Numbered from the stretch's first letter, positions 40,282 to 49,733 are shown. The stretch: DNA of 64,000 bases from Peribacillus simplex (GCF_030123325.1 NZ_CP126106.1:4926001-4990000), one strand, 5' to 3'. The notes: generated by a model not told the origin, from the sequence alone. Program-made: numbers and translations.

Positions 40282-41463
40282 ATGAAATTTACTGCATTCT
40301 TAAAAACAAGAGGTGCAACGGCAGCAATCTTTATGGGGATTTTCTATGCAGTTGCCATGCTAGGCATCTTCTTGCCTGGGTATACAGCCATACCAGGAAA
40401 TGTCGATAAATTACCTATCGCCATCATCAATGATGATGCTGGTGAAAGTGGTGCGATGATTGCCGATCAGTTAGAAGAAAATTTACCCTTTAAAGAAATA
40501 GAGACGGATATAACCAATAAACAAGCCTTAAAAGATTTAGAGAAAAATGACTTAGCATTAGTCGTACACATCCCGAAAACGTTCTCTGAAAATATGCAAA
40601 AAGGTGAAGCGTCATCAAGCATTGACTTTACAATCAATGAGGCAGGGGCAACAGCCGTTTCTTCTACCATGAATTCTGTCGTAACTGAAATTAACAATCA
40701 GTTAAGCACGCAATTCTCACAACAAACGGCCCAGGGCGTATTGATGAACTTTAATGTACCAGAAAAGCAAGCCGCTGAATTAGCGGAAAAGATTGAGAAA
40801 TCCTATGTAGGAAATGTAGTTACAATCAACGAAATACCAGATGGCATGAATCATAATATGCTGCCCATGTTCTTGACAATGGCTGGTTATGTCGGGGCGA
40901 TGATCGGGGCGATGCAAATAGTAGGTGCATTTAGGGCCAGCCGGGGAAAAGCAAGTAAAACACGTTTATTCATTTATGTGCAAATGGCTGCGTTATTGAT
41001 TGCAGTGGTTTCATCACTCATCGCTGTAGGTGTAGCGTATTTAATTGATAAGCCAAGCGGTGACCTATTCTTCGGTATAGTAGGTCAACAAATACTGAAC
41101 TATATGGTTTGTTTTAACTTCACTGCGATTTTAATCTTCTTATTGGGTGAAGGCGGCATGATTTTAAACTTACCGATTTTATTAATGCAAACAATAGCGA
41201 ATGGTGCCACCATCTCACGTGATATGATGCATTTACCATATGAATGGATGAGCCACATTTCCCCGATGTATTACTCGGTGCAAGCGTACTTTGCCAACCT
41301 GTATGGCAGCATCAGTCCAAGTCCGTATATTTGGTCAATGGCTGCGGTTGGTGCCGCTGCGATGGTAATTAATATGGCTATTGTCGCGTTTATACAAAAA
41401 CCGATGCCAAAAGAGGTTTCTGAAACAGAAGTTGAAAAGAAAGCGGCTGAAATCACAGCTTAA
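40282..41463 (+). CDS. YhgE/Pip-like ABC-2-type membrane protein
   Basis: 393 residues: one N-terminal membrane segment (AIFMGIFYAVAMLGIFLPGY), a large extracytoplasmic domain (LPIAIINDDAGESG, typical of YhgE/Pip N-terminal domains), then about five membrane segments (from residue 195), as in ABC-2-type permeases. No ATPase gene is adjacent. AAAGGATGG precedes the ATG. It probably forms a unit with the PadR gene that follows; such pairs often serve drug or peptide export, which is inference. Confidence 0.8.
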   Translation: MKFTAFLKTRGATAAIFMGIFYAVAMLGIFLPGYTAIPGNVDKLPIAIINDDAGESGAMIADQLEENLPFKEIETDITNKQALKDLEKNDLALVVHIPKTFSENMQKGEASSSIDFTINEAGATAVSSTMNSVVTEINNQLSTQFSQQTAQGVLMNFNVPEKQAAELAEKIEKSYVGNVVTINEIPDGMNHNMLPMFLTMAGYVGAMIGAMQIVGAFRASRGKASKTRLFIYVQMAALLIAVVSSLIAVGVAYLIDKPSGDLFFGIVGQQILNYMVCFNFTAILIFLLGEGGMILNLPILLMQTIANGATISRDMMHLPYEWMSHISPMYYSVQAYFANLYGSISPSPYIWSMAAVGAAAMVINMAIVAFIQKPMPKEVSETEVEKKAAEITA

Positions 41464-41509
41464 GTTTTGCTACAATAAGGAGATGATACTTCTTAAAGGA
41501 GCGTAGAAA

Positions 41510-42040
41510 ATGTCCATTCAAATTTTTATATTGAGCAAGCTGATGGAAGATAAAAATTATCCTTATAAATTAAAAAAGCAGCTTTCAGAACCCATTCCTT
41601 TGGATCGCCTAGGCGGGTTAACGGAAAGTAAACTGTACTACCATTTTGAATCATTGGTAAAACAAGGTTTAGTCGAACCAGTTGAAGTGATAAAAGAAGA
41701 ACATCGGCCTGATAAACAAGTATTTGCGATTACGGATAAGGGTCGCGAAGAACTACCAAAGAAAATCTATAAATTATTTGAAAGTGCGGATGAAATTAAG
41801 GATATGATTGTTGGTTTAGCCAACATCAAGTATGTGGATCGGGATAAAGTAGTGGATATATTAGAAAAAAAAGTAAAGTCCATCAAGGCACTTTGGGAGC
41901 ATCTTGGGAATTTCGAGCCAGAACCTAAAGGCAACGAGAATATTCGTGAATTTTTGGATGGTTATTTTTCGACCAGAACAGATCACACAATATATTGGTT
42001 TGAAGAGTTAATTAAAAGGATTAAGACCAAAGAATTGTAA
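41510..42040 (+). CDS. PadR family transcriptional regulator
   Basis: 176 residues with the PadR winged helix (LTESKLYYHFESLVKQGLVE, then AITDKGREELPKK) and a helical C-terminal domain (Vir/AphA type). AAAGGAGCG precedes the ATG. It lies 46 bases after the membrane protein gene and is probably co-transcribed and autoregulated through the palindrome at 40222. Confidence 0.85.
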   Translation: MSIQIFILSKLMEDKNYPYKLKKQLSEPIPLDRLGGLTESKLYYHFESLVKQGLVEPVEVIKEEHRPDKQVFAITDKGREELPKKIYKLFESADEIKDMIVGLANIKYVDRDKVVDILEKKVKSIKALWEHLGNFEPEPKGNENIREFLDGYFSTRTDHTIYWFEELIKRIKTKEL

Positions 42041-42081
42041 GTCTACTTTTGGCAGGCGTTTGAAACTTAGATTAAAAACAA

Positions 42082-42150
42082 GATTTACGTGCAGATGGCG
42101 GTACTACGCCGAATGTAGCGAAATTAGCCCAATCGCTTAACCAAAAATAA
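42082..42150 (+). pseudogene. C-terminal fragment of a lost gene
   Basis: DLRADGGTTPNVAKLAQSLN followed by QK and a stop, directly before a terminator. No start or upstream part remains. Family unknown. Confidence 0.3.
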
Positions 42151-42182
42151 CAGCTATGTGAAAACACATAGCTGTTATTTTT
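42146..42182 (+). terminator. Intrinsic terminator
   Basis: AATAACAGCTATGTG-AAAA-CACATAGCTGTTATT is a 15-bp perfect stem followed by TTT. It would end the YhgE-like/PadR transcript. Confidence 0.85.
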
Positions 42183-42233
42183 CATATTTCCCAGTTTGTC
42201 GGCAAAAGGAGTTCCATCTAAATTTTAAAATAA

Positions 42234-42358
42234 AGTTGATTACGAGACTCCTGCTTAGAAAAGCTTGTCCAGGGGAGACCCCGCAGGCGCATAGGCGCCG
42301 AGGAGGCTCCCGGACCGCCCGCGGAATGCGAGTGCCTGGAGTGGAAATCAACGACAAT
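42234..42358 (+). repeat. GC-rich repeat family C, variant core
   Basis: GTTGATTACGAGACTCCTGC, AGGGGAGACCCCGCAGGCGC and GAGGAGGCTCCCGGACCGCC, then AGTGCCTGGAGTGGAAATCA. This is the variant with CCTGGAGTGGAAATC at the end. Confidence 0.75.
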
Positions 42359-42402
42359 TATTGTATAAACCCTCACATACTTAATCGGAATAAGTTAACG
42401 AA

Positions 42403-42981
42403 TCATCCACTTAGTCCATACCAAAAATTTTCCCATATATTCTGAATTCTAGGTTCCATATTCTCTTTACCATAATAAGAAAATTCCATGAATATCCCAT
42501 CAATCAAACAGAGATAAGACATGATTAAGTTCTCGATTTTCCCTTGGCGTATTTCTTTTTTGTCAATTCCTTCGACAAAGATGGCATGTAAGATAGCGGA
42601 AAATAATTCTTCAGATCTAAGAAATTTATCATTTAAGATGTGCTTCAAATGCTCCGGCGGAAAGATCATTGCCCTCTTTAAAAATGTTGCTTTATCTTCA
42701 TGGTTTTTATAATAATTACAAGTATCAAGAAGGATGTGCTTTAACTTTTCTTCACAAGAGAGTGTATTTATTTCTTCGACAAATTGTTCGACCTGGTGTA
42801 TATGCTCTTCCAGAATTTCTTCAAACAGACACAAGAAAAGGTCATCCTTACTCTTGAAATGGTTATAAATTGAAGGTTTTTGTATACCTACCCTCTTGGC
42901 AATTTCCGATAAAGCGGTTCCCTCGTATCCGTACTTAGTAAAAAGTGTTAAGGAAATATTTTTAATTTCATTTTTTGTCAT
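42403..42981 (-). CDS. TetR family transcriptional regulator
   Basis: 192 residues; N-terminal helix-turn-helix TALSEIAKRVGIQKPSIYNHFKSKDDL and a variable ligand-binding C-terminus. A palindromic site (CTAACGTTAG) lies 17 bases before its start and an almost identical one precedes the ureohydrolase gene at 47489, so I predict that it represses itself and the three-gene set 47361-43084. Ligand unknown. Confidence 0.87.
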   Translation of the reverse strand: MTKNEIKNISLTLFTKYGYEGTALSEIAKRVGIQKPSIYNHFKSKDDLFLCLFEEILEEHIHQVEQFVEEINTLSCEEKLKHILLDTCNYYKNHEDKATFLKRAMIFPPEHLKHILNDKFLRSEELFSAILHAIFVEGIDKKEIRQGKIENLIMSYLCLIDGIFMEFSYYGKENMEPRIQNIWENFWYGLSG

Positions 42982-42994
42982 AATGAGCCCCCAA

Positions 42995-43014
42995 ACTATC
43001 TAACGTTAGTTAAT
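42995..43014 (-). promoter_or_regulatory. TetR operator candidate 1
   Basis: ACTATCTAACGTTAGTTAAT, a 20-base imperfect palindrome just upstream of the tetR start. The core CTAACGTTAG differs by one base from CTAACGGTAG in the site at 47489-47510. Confidence 0.7.
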
Positions 43015-43083
43015 ATCATTATAAACTCATTTCCTTTTTTAAACTAAACATTTGCTACCTCTATTCCTCTATTGATAAGAGAA

Positions 43084-44727
43084 TTAGAATATGCCGGATA
43101 AAGAAGTTTCTTCGCTTTTATACACAACTTTCCCATCATTTATTGTAAGTTCCACTTTAGTCTTGAGCAATTCATTTGCAGGAATATCAAAAAGATTTCT
43201 GTCTAAAACCACAAGATCGGCAAGTTTTCCCGCTTCTATCGTACCTAGCTCGTGCTCTCTAAAACTTCCATAGGCTGAGCCATATGTATATGCTTGCAAT
43301 GCCTCTGCCAAAGTGAGCTTTTGTTCAGGATGCCATGTGTTTTTTGGATCTCCACTACTATCAACTCTTGTAATGGCCGTATATATTTGTCGCATGGGAT
43401 TTAATGAGATAGAGACCGGAAAATCCGTTCCTAAAGCTAAAGATGCCCCTGAATTTAAAAGCGACTTCGTCAGAAAAACATTTTTTTCCCTTTCAGGACC
43501 TATAATTGAAGAATATACCTCTCTTGATGAAGCAGCCATGTGATCAGGTTGCATGGAGGCAATGACACCCAGTTTCGAAAAACGTTCAATGTCATCCGGA
43601 TCGATTACTTCAATATGCTCTATTGTATGCCTTGGGTCCCTTTTTCCATTTTTACGTACAGCTTCTTCAAAAGCGTCTAAAGCTAAACGGATTGCCCCAT
43701 CTCCAATAGCGTGAAACCTGATTCTGAATCCAAGTTCATCTGCTTTAACAACTCGATCAATCAATACTTCTGGATCTAGAGCTGGATAACCACAGATATC
43801 CAATTGATCGGAGTAAGGTTTGAGGAAGTAAGCTGTATGACCCGTGACTGTTCCATCAACAAACTGCTTTAATCCTGAGAATTGAAGTTTTTTTGATTCA
43901 TATTTATTTCTCAGTATTTGAGCTCTCTCCAAATTGCCATCCAATTCAGGAGTGATATGAAATCTAGTCGTTAATTCTCCTCGACTATCCAATTTTTCAT
44001 AAAGGTCATAGTCTTGAATGAAGTCATCTATCGGCGCATACAAATCGTTTACAGAGGTTATTCCATATTGGGATAACAATTGCAAAAACTTTTTTAAAAT
44101 CGTTTCTTTTTTATTTTGTGTTAACCGTAATGCCTCTTTTAAAACGATTTGTTGAGCATCTTCATAGAAAATCCCAGTAAGTAAACCATCTTTATCTCTT
44201 TCATACCGACCAAAATCCGGATCACGTATATCCTCAGTAACACCTGCTAAATCCATGGCTTTACTGTTCACCCATGTATAATGACCTTCAGCATGAAAAA
44301 GAACGACAGGACGATCTGGAATAACAGAGTCGAGTATTTTATAATGGGGTTCTTGTTTATCATGCCAATAACCTGCGTCCCATTGCATACCTATAATCCA
44401 TTCATCCTCAGAACAACCTTTAGAAAATTCCAGTACTTTTGCAGCTACATCTTGGGCTGACCTGGCATCAAATAAATTAATACTATTTAAACTTAGTGCA
44501 CTAAACATAATGTGTAGATGAAAATCATGAAATCCAGGCATGATCAATTGATTTCCATAGTTAAAAACTTTTGTCGCACTTCCTATGAAAGGTTCAATCT
44601 CAGCCTTTGATCCCACACTCATGATTTTGTCACCCAATATAGCAATTGCACCAGACCTCGGCTCATGTGTAAGCCCCGTGAAAATAGCATCACTAGAAAG
44701 AACAATATCTGCTTTTTTAATAGCCAT
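43084..44727 (-). CDS. Amidohydrolase family protein (YtcJ-like)
   Basis: 547 residues of the amidohydrolase-3 type: first metal motif FHDFHLH (near residue 68), FHAIGDGAIRLALDAFEEA, HTIEHIEVID, and LALGTDFPVS with the last Asp. Such enzymes split amides, carbamates or formamides. It is the third gene of the ureohydrolase - APC permease - amidohydrolase set, separated from the permease by a family-C repeat. AGGAGTTAC... lies upstream on its strand: AAAGAGGTAACTCCT precedes the ATG. Confidence 0.85.
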   Translation of the reverse strand: MAIKKADIVLSSDAIFTGLTHEPRSGAIAILGDKIMSVGSKAEIEPFIGSATKVFNYGNQLIMPGFHDFHLHIMFSALSLNSINLFDARSAQDVAAKVLEFSKGCSEDEWIIGMQWDAGYWHDKQEPHYKILDSVIPDRPVVLFHAEGHYTWVNSKAMDLAGVTEDIRDPDFGRYERDKDGLLTGIFYEDAQQIVLKEALRLTQNKKETILKKFLQLLSQYGITSVNDLYAPIDDFIQDYDLYEKLDSRGELTTRFHITPELDGNLERAQILRNKYESKKLQFSGLKQFVDGTVTGHTAYFLKPYSDQLDICGYPALDPEVLIDRVVKADELGFRIRFHAIGDGAIRLALDAFEEAVRKNGKRDPRHTIEHIEVIDPDDIERFSKLGVIASMQPDHMAASSREVYSSIIGPEREKNVFLTKSLLNSGASLALGTDFPVSISLNPMRQIYTAITRVDSSGDPKNTWHPEQKLTLAEALQAYTYGSAYGSFREHELGTIEAGKLADLVVLDRNLFDIPANELLKTKVELTINDGKVVYKSEETSLSGIF

Positions 44728-44753
44728 AGGAGTTACCTCTTTTCATTTAAAAT

Positions 44754-44977
44754 AATAGGCTCTTTTCGTAAAGATTGTTGTTTTTAAAACGAAACGATTT
44801 AACGTTGATTGGAGCGGAAGTGCGAGACTCCTGCGGGAGCAGCGGGACAGGTGAGACCCCACAGGCGTTCACGCCGAGGAGGCTCACCGCCCGCCCCGCG
44901 GAAAGCGATCATCTAGAGGGGAAATCAACCACACCGCTTTACTCAGTAAATAGAAACAAAGTATGCAAAAACAGCCA
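44754..44977 (-). repeat. GC-rich repeat family C, long copy (inverted to 38024)
   Basis: It matches 38024-38245 over about 220 bases in the opposite orientation, including the AT-rich ends (GGCTCTTTTCGTAAAGATTG, GCAAAAACAGCC). It lies between the APC permease and amidohydrolase genes and so interrupts the predicted operon. Confidence 0.85.
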
Positions 44978-44997
44978 AATAATAAAACAGTAACGGA

Positions 44998-46365
44998 TCA
45001 TTGCACTAGCTTTACATCGAACTCTTCTTTCTGCTCTTCAAAATTCAGTTCAGGAGGACGTTCCTTAAACATTTTTGTTAAGTACAATAAGTAAATGAAA
45101 CCTACTGCCATCCAAGTGATACCTAATACTAAAGAATGGATATCTAACTTTGTCATAAACAATATAGTTATACCGGTGCCTATTAAGGGAAGAAGTAAAT
45201 ATAAAATGATGCTTTTAGGCGATCTCTGCTTCTGTCTCACAAAATAATGGATGAGCACAGAAAGATTAACGAATGTAAAAGCAAACAGGGCTCCAAAGTT
45301 AATGAAAGAAGTGGCTGTTTCAATATCCAAAAAAACAGCACTCATGGCAACACACGCAATCATCAAGATATTGAATATGGGCGTTTGAAATTTTGGAGAA
45401 ACATATCCGAAAATCCTCTTAGGCAGAACCCTATCTCTCCCCATTGCATATAAAATCCTTGCTCCGCTTCCTCCTGAAGCAATAGCAGAAGCAGTAGCAG
45501 ATGTAACCACTACTGAAATAAACAAACTATTCAGTAAATTACCGCCGGTATAAATCATGATATCCACTATAGCTGTATCAGGATTCTTAAAAGCATTAAA
45601 ATTCGGGAAAATCGATTGTGCAAAATAGGTAGATGCAACAAATAATAACCCTCCAATTAATGTCGTAACATAAATAGCCTTAGGAAGTGTTTTTTTGGGA
45701 TTTTTGGTTTCTTCAGCTAATGTAGTAACCGCATCAAACCCAAGAAAACTAAAACATAATAGAGGTACGATCGAGAGTAGATTATTAAAATTCACGTCAG
45801 GACTAAAAAAAGGCTCCTTAGAAAATAACTCCCCGGTACCCTTTCCTGCTAAAAGTCCATTTATGCAAAGCAGGCTGAAAATAATAATAAAAAGAAATTG
45901 AAATATTACCAAAAAGGTATTCACATTTGCAGCGACCTTAATCCCAAAAATATTAATGGTTGTCACAGCTATAATAAAAGAAATAATAACTGCAATGATA
46001 GGAATACCAGGGAAGTAAGCATTCACCATAATCCCAAAAAGTAAAGCACTGATCATAGGACTGAAAAGATAATCCAATAAAATGACCCATCCTACCAGAA
46101 AACCAAGGTGTGAATTAATTCCTTTCTGCACAAAGGTATAAGCTGAACCGGTAGTGGGAAATACCTGAACCATTTTTGCGTAACTGTATGAGGTGAATAG
46201 CATAACGATTAAAGCAATTATGTATGCCGTAGGCACCATCCCATGGGTACGATCAATAGCGATACCATATGTGCTAAAGACTGTCACAGGCGCCATAAAG
46301 GAAAGTCCAAATACAATTGCATATCTTGTATTCAGTGAACGCTTAAGCTCGGGTAATCCTTTCAT
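44998..46365 (-). CDS. APC superfamily amino acid/amine permease
   Basis: 455 residues with about 12 hydrophobic segments. The N-terminal motif (YAIVFGLSFMAPVTVFSTYG) and VQVFPTTGSAYTFVQKGINS are typical of APC permeases, as is FLGFDAVTTLAEETKNPKKT near residue 210. Context with a ureohydrolase suggests uptake of a guanidino compound or amine. AGGAGG lies 14 bases before the ATG. It starts 57 bases after the ureohydrolase stop. Confidence 0.87.
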   Translation of the reverse strand: MKGLPELKRSLNTRYAIVFGLSFMAPVTVFSTYGIAIDRTHGMVPTAYIIALIVMLFTSYSYAKMVQVFPTTGSAYTFVQKGINSHLGFLVGWVILLDYLFSPMISALLFGIMVNAYFPGIPIIAVIISFIIAVTTINIFGIKVAANVNTFLVIFQFLFIIIFSLLCINGLLAGKGTGELFSKEPFFSPDVNFNNLLSIVPLLCFSFLGFDAVTTLAEETKNPKKTLPKAIYVTTLIGGLLFVASTYFAQSIFPNFNAFKNPDTAIVDIMIYTGGNLLNSLFISVVVTSATASAIASGGSGARILYAMGRDRVLPKRIFGYVSPKFQTPIFNILMIACVAMSAVFLDIETATSFINFGALFAFTFVNLSVLIHYFVRQKQRSPKSIILYLLLPLIGTGITILFMTKLDIHSLVLGITWMAVGFIYLLYLTKMFKERPPELNFEEQKEEFDVKLVQ

Positions 46366-46422
46366 CGCAAAGAGCTACCTCCTTTATTAAATATAATGGT
46401 TGTTTTTAAGTTAAAGTGATTA

Positions 46423-47361
46423 TCAATTATCCTCTTTCTCACTTAATGCTGCAAGGCTGGCAAATTCATGTACAAGTGTTGCCGCTAAAAGTGAAGTGAT
46501 TTGACTTGGATCATATGAAGGCAGCACTTCAACCACATCGTATCCTATAAAGTTAAATTCAGTTAGGGAACGTATCATTTTTAGTGTTTCAAAGCTGCTA
46601 AAACCACCTGCTTCAGGCGTACCTGTTCCCGGAGCAAAAGAAGGATCGACGAAATCTATATCAAATGTTAAGAAACAAGGTGTGTTGCCAATGGTTTTTC
46701 TGATTTCTTTCAAAACATCATCAAATCCACGATCGGATAGTTCACCAGTTGTAATCAAACGATAACCTAAATCAAGACTTGCCTGTAAATCTCCAGAGTG
46801 GTTTAGCGTGCCTCGAATACCTATTTGAAATACTTTATCCGTCTGCAGCAAACCTTCTTCGTGTGCACGTATGAAAGGAGATCCATGCCAATATTTTTCC
46901 TCATAATATGTATCCCAAGTATCTGTATGGGAATCAAAATGAATCATGGCTACAGGGCCATATACCTTTGCCACAGCGCGTAAACTAGCTAAAGTGACAG
47001 AATGATCTCCCCCTAATCCAATGGGTATGATTCCTTTAGACATCAATTCATACATGGATTCCTTCATTAAATCATAACTTCGGTGAATATTATGAGGAAT
47101 GACAGGAATATCACCAATATCAATTGCTTTCATTTGTTCAAAAGGATATACCTCATGGACAGGATGATAAGGAAACAGGGTCATGGATGCTTGGCGAATG
47201 GCTTGAGGAGCAAACCTGGCCCCCACCCGAAAAGAAGCTGCTGTATCAAAAGGCATACCTACAATTGCCAGCTTTGCATCATGATTTTGGGAAGGTAAAC
47301 GCATAAAAGTTCCTGTTGTACAAAACTCTGGCTTTACATCTGGTGTAAGTGGATATTTCAT
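46423..47361 (-). CDS. Ureohydrolase (agmatinase/guanidinobutyrase family)
   Basis: Hydrolyses a guanidino compound to urea and an amine with two Mn ions. Metal motifs are present in order: GGDHSVTL, HFDSHTDTWD, and FDIDFVDPSFAPGTGTPEAG. The length of 312 residues fits agmatinases and related guanidinobutyrases/guanidinopropionases. I start at the ATG at 47361 (AGGAG 9 bases upstream) rather than the ATG at 47370 that touches the ribosome binding site. It is first of the predicted TetR-controlled set with a permease and an amidohydrolase; the exact substrate is open. Confidence 0.88.
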   Translation of the reverse strand: MKYPLTPDVKPEFCTTGTFMRLPSQNHDAKLAIVGMPFDTAASFRVGARFAPQAIRQASMTLFPYHPVHEVYPFEQMKAIDIGDIPVIPHNIHRSYDLMKESMYELMSKGIIPIGLGGDHSVTLASLRAVAKVYGPVAMIHFDSHTDTWDTYYEEKYWHGSPFIRAHEEGLLQTDKVFQIGIRGTLNHSGDLQASLDLGYRLITTGELSDRGFDDVLKEIRKTIGNTPCFLTFDIDFVDPSFAPGTGTPEAGGFSSFETLKMIRSLTEFNFIGYDVVEVLPSYDPSQITSLLAATLVHEFASLAALSEKEDN

Positions 47362-47488
47362 AAATATCATCTCCTGGTTTTAAATAAAAATCATTTCATA
47401 CAAATTTTACAAACACAGGGTGTAATCGCTTACAACCCATGGTTCATTCGCTTACTTTTTATTTCTAACACCCACTTTTCGCACTTTA

Positions 47489-47510
47489 TTAACTAACGGT
47501 AGTTAGTTAA
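47489..47510 (-). promoter_or_regulatory. TetR operator candidate 2
   Basis: TTAACTAACGGTAGTTAGTTAA: arms TTAACTAAC and GTTAGTTAA around GGTA, about 130 bases upstream of the ureohydrolase start. The core matches the site before tetR (42995). Confidence 0.7.
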
Positions 47511-47609
47511 ACCAAATATAAACATAGTTGTAAAAAAAGTCAAACTATTTTTTATTATCTATCAAATCACCTTTTAATCAAAATAACCCTACCTTTCAAA
47601 CCTCCCTCT

Positions 47610-47885
47610 ATTAAAGTAAAGCCACCCATTCTTGTTAAAACTGACCTGCCCCTTTAGCTCTCCATAAGAAAAAGAGCTGCAAAAACAGCTCCCAGACTGT
47701 AGACAAACTCTATGAAAACTCCGTTTGGCTAAAGTTTTTCATTTAAAAAGTTCAGTCGATTTCAGAAATCCGCTCCCTTTCCGCCGACTGTCTGCCAAGC
47801 CTCCTCAGCGCAAGCGCCTGTGGTGTCTCGGCAAGCCAGTTATTCGGCAGGAGTGTCGCAAATTTCTTCAATCCTGAGGCTTAGA
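47610..47885 (+). repeat. Family-A element followed by a family-C element
   Basis: 47610-47695 is family A (TTAAAGTAAAGCCACCCATTC, ACTGACCTGCCCCTTTAGC, AAAAAGAGCTGCAAAAACAG). 47696-47885 is family C of the other subtype (GATTTCAGAAATCCGCTCCC, CCGACTGTCTGCCAAGCCTC, CGGCAAGCCAGTTATTCGGC). No gene is visible in this stretch. Confidence 0.75.
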
Positions 47886-48007
47886 GTAAAGAACCATAAA
47901 GACAGGAGCACTATATTCGACGTTCACGAATTTTTTTGACCTTCATCTCACTATCAGGACTCCGAACACCATTTTGTCTCCGAACTGAAATCACGGAGTC
48001 CCCCTTC

Positions 48008-48155
48008 GTGGTTTCAGACTGTAGGCAGGCAAACTCTATGAAGACCAGTTTGCCTGCCGTTTTTATTTAAAAAGTTCAGTTGATTTCAGAAATCCGCTCC
48101 CTTTCCTCCCGCGGAAAGCGAGTGCCTGGAGTGGAAATCGACGATCAAGGTTTAT
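48008..48155 (+). repeat. GC-rich repeat family C, with terminator-like hairpin
   Basis: It begins with a hairpin, GGCAGGCAAACT ... AGTTTGCCTGCC plus TTTTT, continues GATTTCAGAAATCCGCTCCC as in the previous copy and ends GAGTGCCTGGAGTGGAAATC as in the 42234 copy, i.e. a hybrid of the two subtypes. Confidence 0.75.
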
Positions 48156-48261
48156 AAAACCTTATAAAAACGGAGACAAAAAGTAAAAAATTGTGCCTTT
48201 TAATGGAACAACACCTGAGCTTAGAATTTTACACTAGTTACTTAACAAATAAGACCCGACC

Positions 48262-49368
48262 TTAGTTTGATCCATTAATTTTCTTAACTTTGGCGATTAT
48301 TAGTAGGATCAATGGAAGCAGAAACCCGAATGTCATAGCATAAAACGGCCAGATGTCTGAAATGAATTTACTATAGTGGACGATGCTGGGCGACATAATC
48401 AATGTAAAGGCAATCAAAAGGATACCAATCGGAAAAACCAGAGGACGATAATCCTGCATTTTTAACGTTTGTGCCATACCTAGAATGGTCACATAAAAAA
48501 ACAAACTAAATCTTATAAAAATTGTGATGAACCATATTATGGCTAGTATTGCTTCCAGACGCGTCATGAAATCAGCGATATTGATTTTCTTAGCCAACAT
48601 ATAGATTGGATAATTTTGTCTTGCTGTTAAATCTGGACCAAGTACAAGAATGGCTAACATGGTTATAATGATCAAAACACTTCCAGCCAACAATTGACCG
48701 ATAAAAAGGCTTTTTCTTATTTTGTCTTTTTGACTCACGAACGGCAGGATCATTAGAATCGCAACCGGTTCAATAAACGGAAAAACAATAAATGGTATAG
48801 ATCCCCGTATAACCTGTTTCAATCCTCCCTCCCCGACTGGCTGCAGGTTTTGAAATTTAATCTCAGGAATTAGAAGAATCATCAGTGATAATACAAGGAT
48901 TACAACAAAAGGGAAAAATATTTCGGCGCTTCGGGCCAAGGGTTCCAAACCGAGACGCGCGGCCATGAGGACGACACTCATAAAAAGAATCATGATCACT
49001 TGAATGGGAGTATCAGGCATAATATGATTTATCATAAAATCCCCAATTTCACTCATGTAAGTCGCTGTGGTTATAAAAAAGTAGCTTATAAATAGAAGAG
49101 AAATTGCTATTCCCAGCCACTTACCCAGAATTTTTTGGCTGTATTCCACTAATGTTAAATCAGGATAGCTTTTCCTTAAAGCGTCATATAAAAAAACAAC
49201 CAATAACGGTGCTATTGCCACGCTAATAATACCCGAAATCCAACCATCTTGTTCGGCTTCAGAAGCGACAATGGAGGGTATAACTAAAATAGAATCACCA
49301 AGCGTATATAATATCACTAATATCATTAGTTGACGGCTTCCGATTTTACCCTTCTCGAGCATTTTCAT
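48262..49368 (-). CDS. GerB family spore germination permease (orphan)
   Basis: 368 residues, about 10 hydrophobic segments. The N-terminus (GKIGSRQLMILVILYTLGDS, then ILVIPSIVASEAEQDGW) is typical of GerAB proteins. The start is the ATG at 49368 or the second ATG six bases on, behind AAAGGAAC. No gerA or gerC neighbours. It is distinct from the permease at 36787, so the window has two orphan GerB genes plus a gerB remnant. Confidence 0.85.
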   Translation of the reverse strand: MKMLEKGKIGSRQLMILVILYTLGDSILVIPSIVASEAEQDGWISGIISVAIAPLLVVFLYDALRKSYPDLTLVEYSQKILGKWLGIAISLLFISYFFITTATYMSEIGDFMINHIMPDTPIQVIMILFMSVVLMAARLGLEPLARSAEIFFPFVVILVLSLMILLIPEIKFQNLQPVGEGGLKQVIRGSIPFIVFPFIEPVAILMILPFVSQKDKIRKSLFIGQLLAGSVLIIITMLAILVLGPDLTARQNYPIYMLAKKINIADFMTRLEAILAIIWFITIFIRFSLFFYVTILGMAQTLKMQDYRPLVFPIGILLIAFTLIMSPSIVHYSKFISDIWPFYAMTFGFLLPLILLIIAKVKKINGSN

Positions 49369-49696
49369 AAGTTCCTTTCACAACAAAACGGTAAGTTATA
49401 TACAAACGAAATACCAAAGAAATGCTGAATTTGTTTCCTTTTTGCTGGCGTACCCAGCTCATTTGTGATTCCATACCATTATTGACAGAAGAAGAATATA
49501 CAAACCCCTTTTGAGTATAAGTTATTTTTTTGTCATATAAGCCGCACTCGGCAGTTTGGAAAAGCAGAAAATAATGTATTTTATAAATACGAAAGAAGCT
49601 AGTCATGTTTTTTACATGACCCCCGCTGATAGGATAACTTAAAATTTCGATTTATTTTCTATATATCCACCTTATTCCACAACATGTTCAGAATAA

Positions 49697-49730
49697 GAAA
49701 AAAGGCGTCCCGGTTCAGCAGGAGCGCCTA
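49697..49730 (-). terminator. Intrinsic terminator of the TetR gene
   Basis: On the minus strand AGGCGCTCCTGCTGAACCGG then GACGCCTTTTTTC: the AGGCG/CGCCT stem is followed by a T run. Confidence 0.75.
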
Positions 49731-49733
49731 ATA

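Noticed and set aside
49346..49606. 86-codon frame ahead of the orphan GerB gene
   Set aside because: No ribosome binding site, it overlaps the gerB start, and it lacks protein-like pattern; more likely the promoter region.
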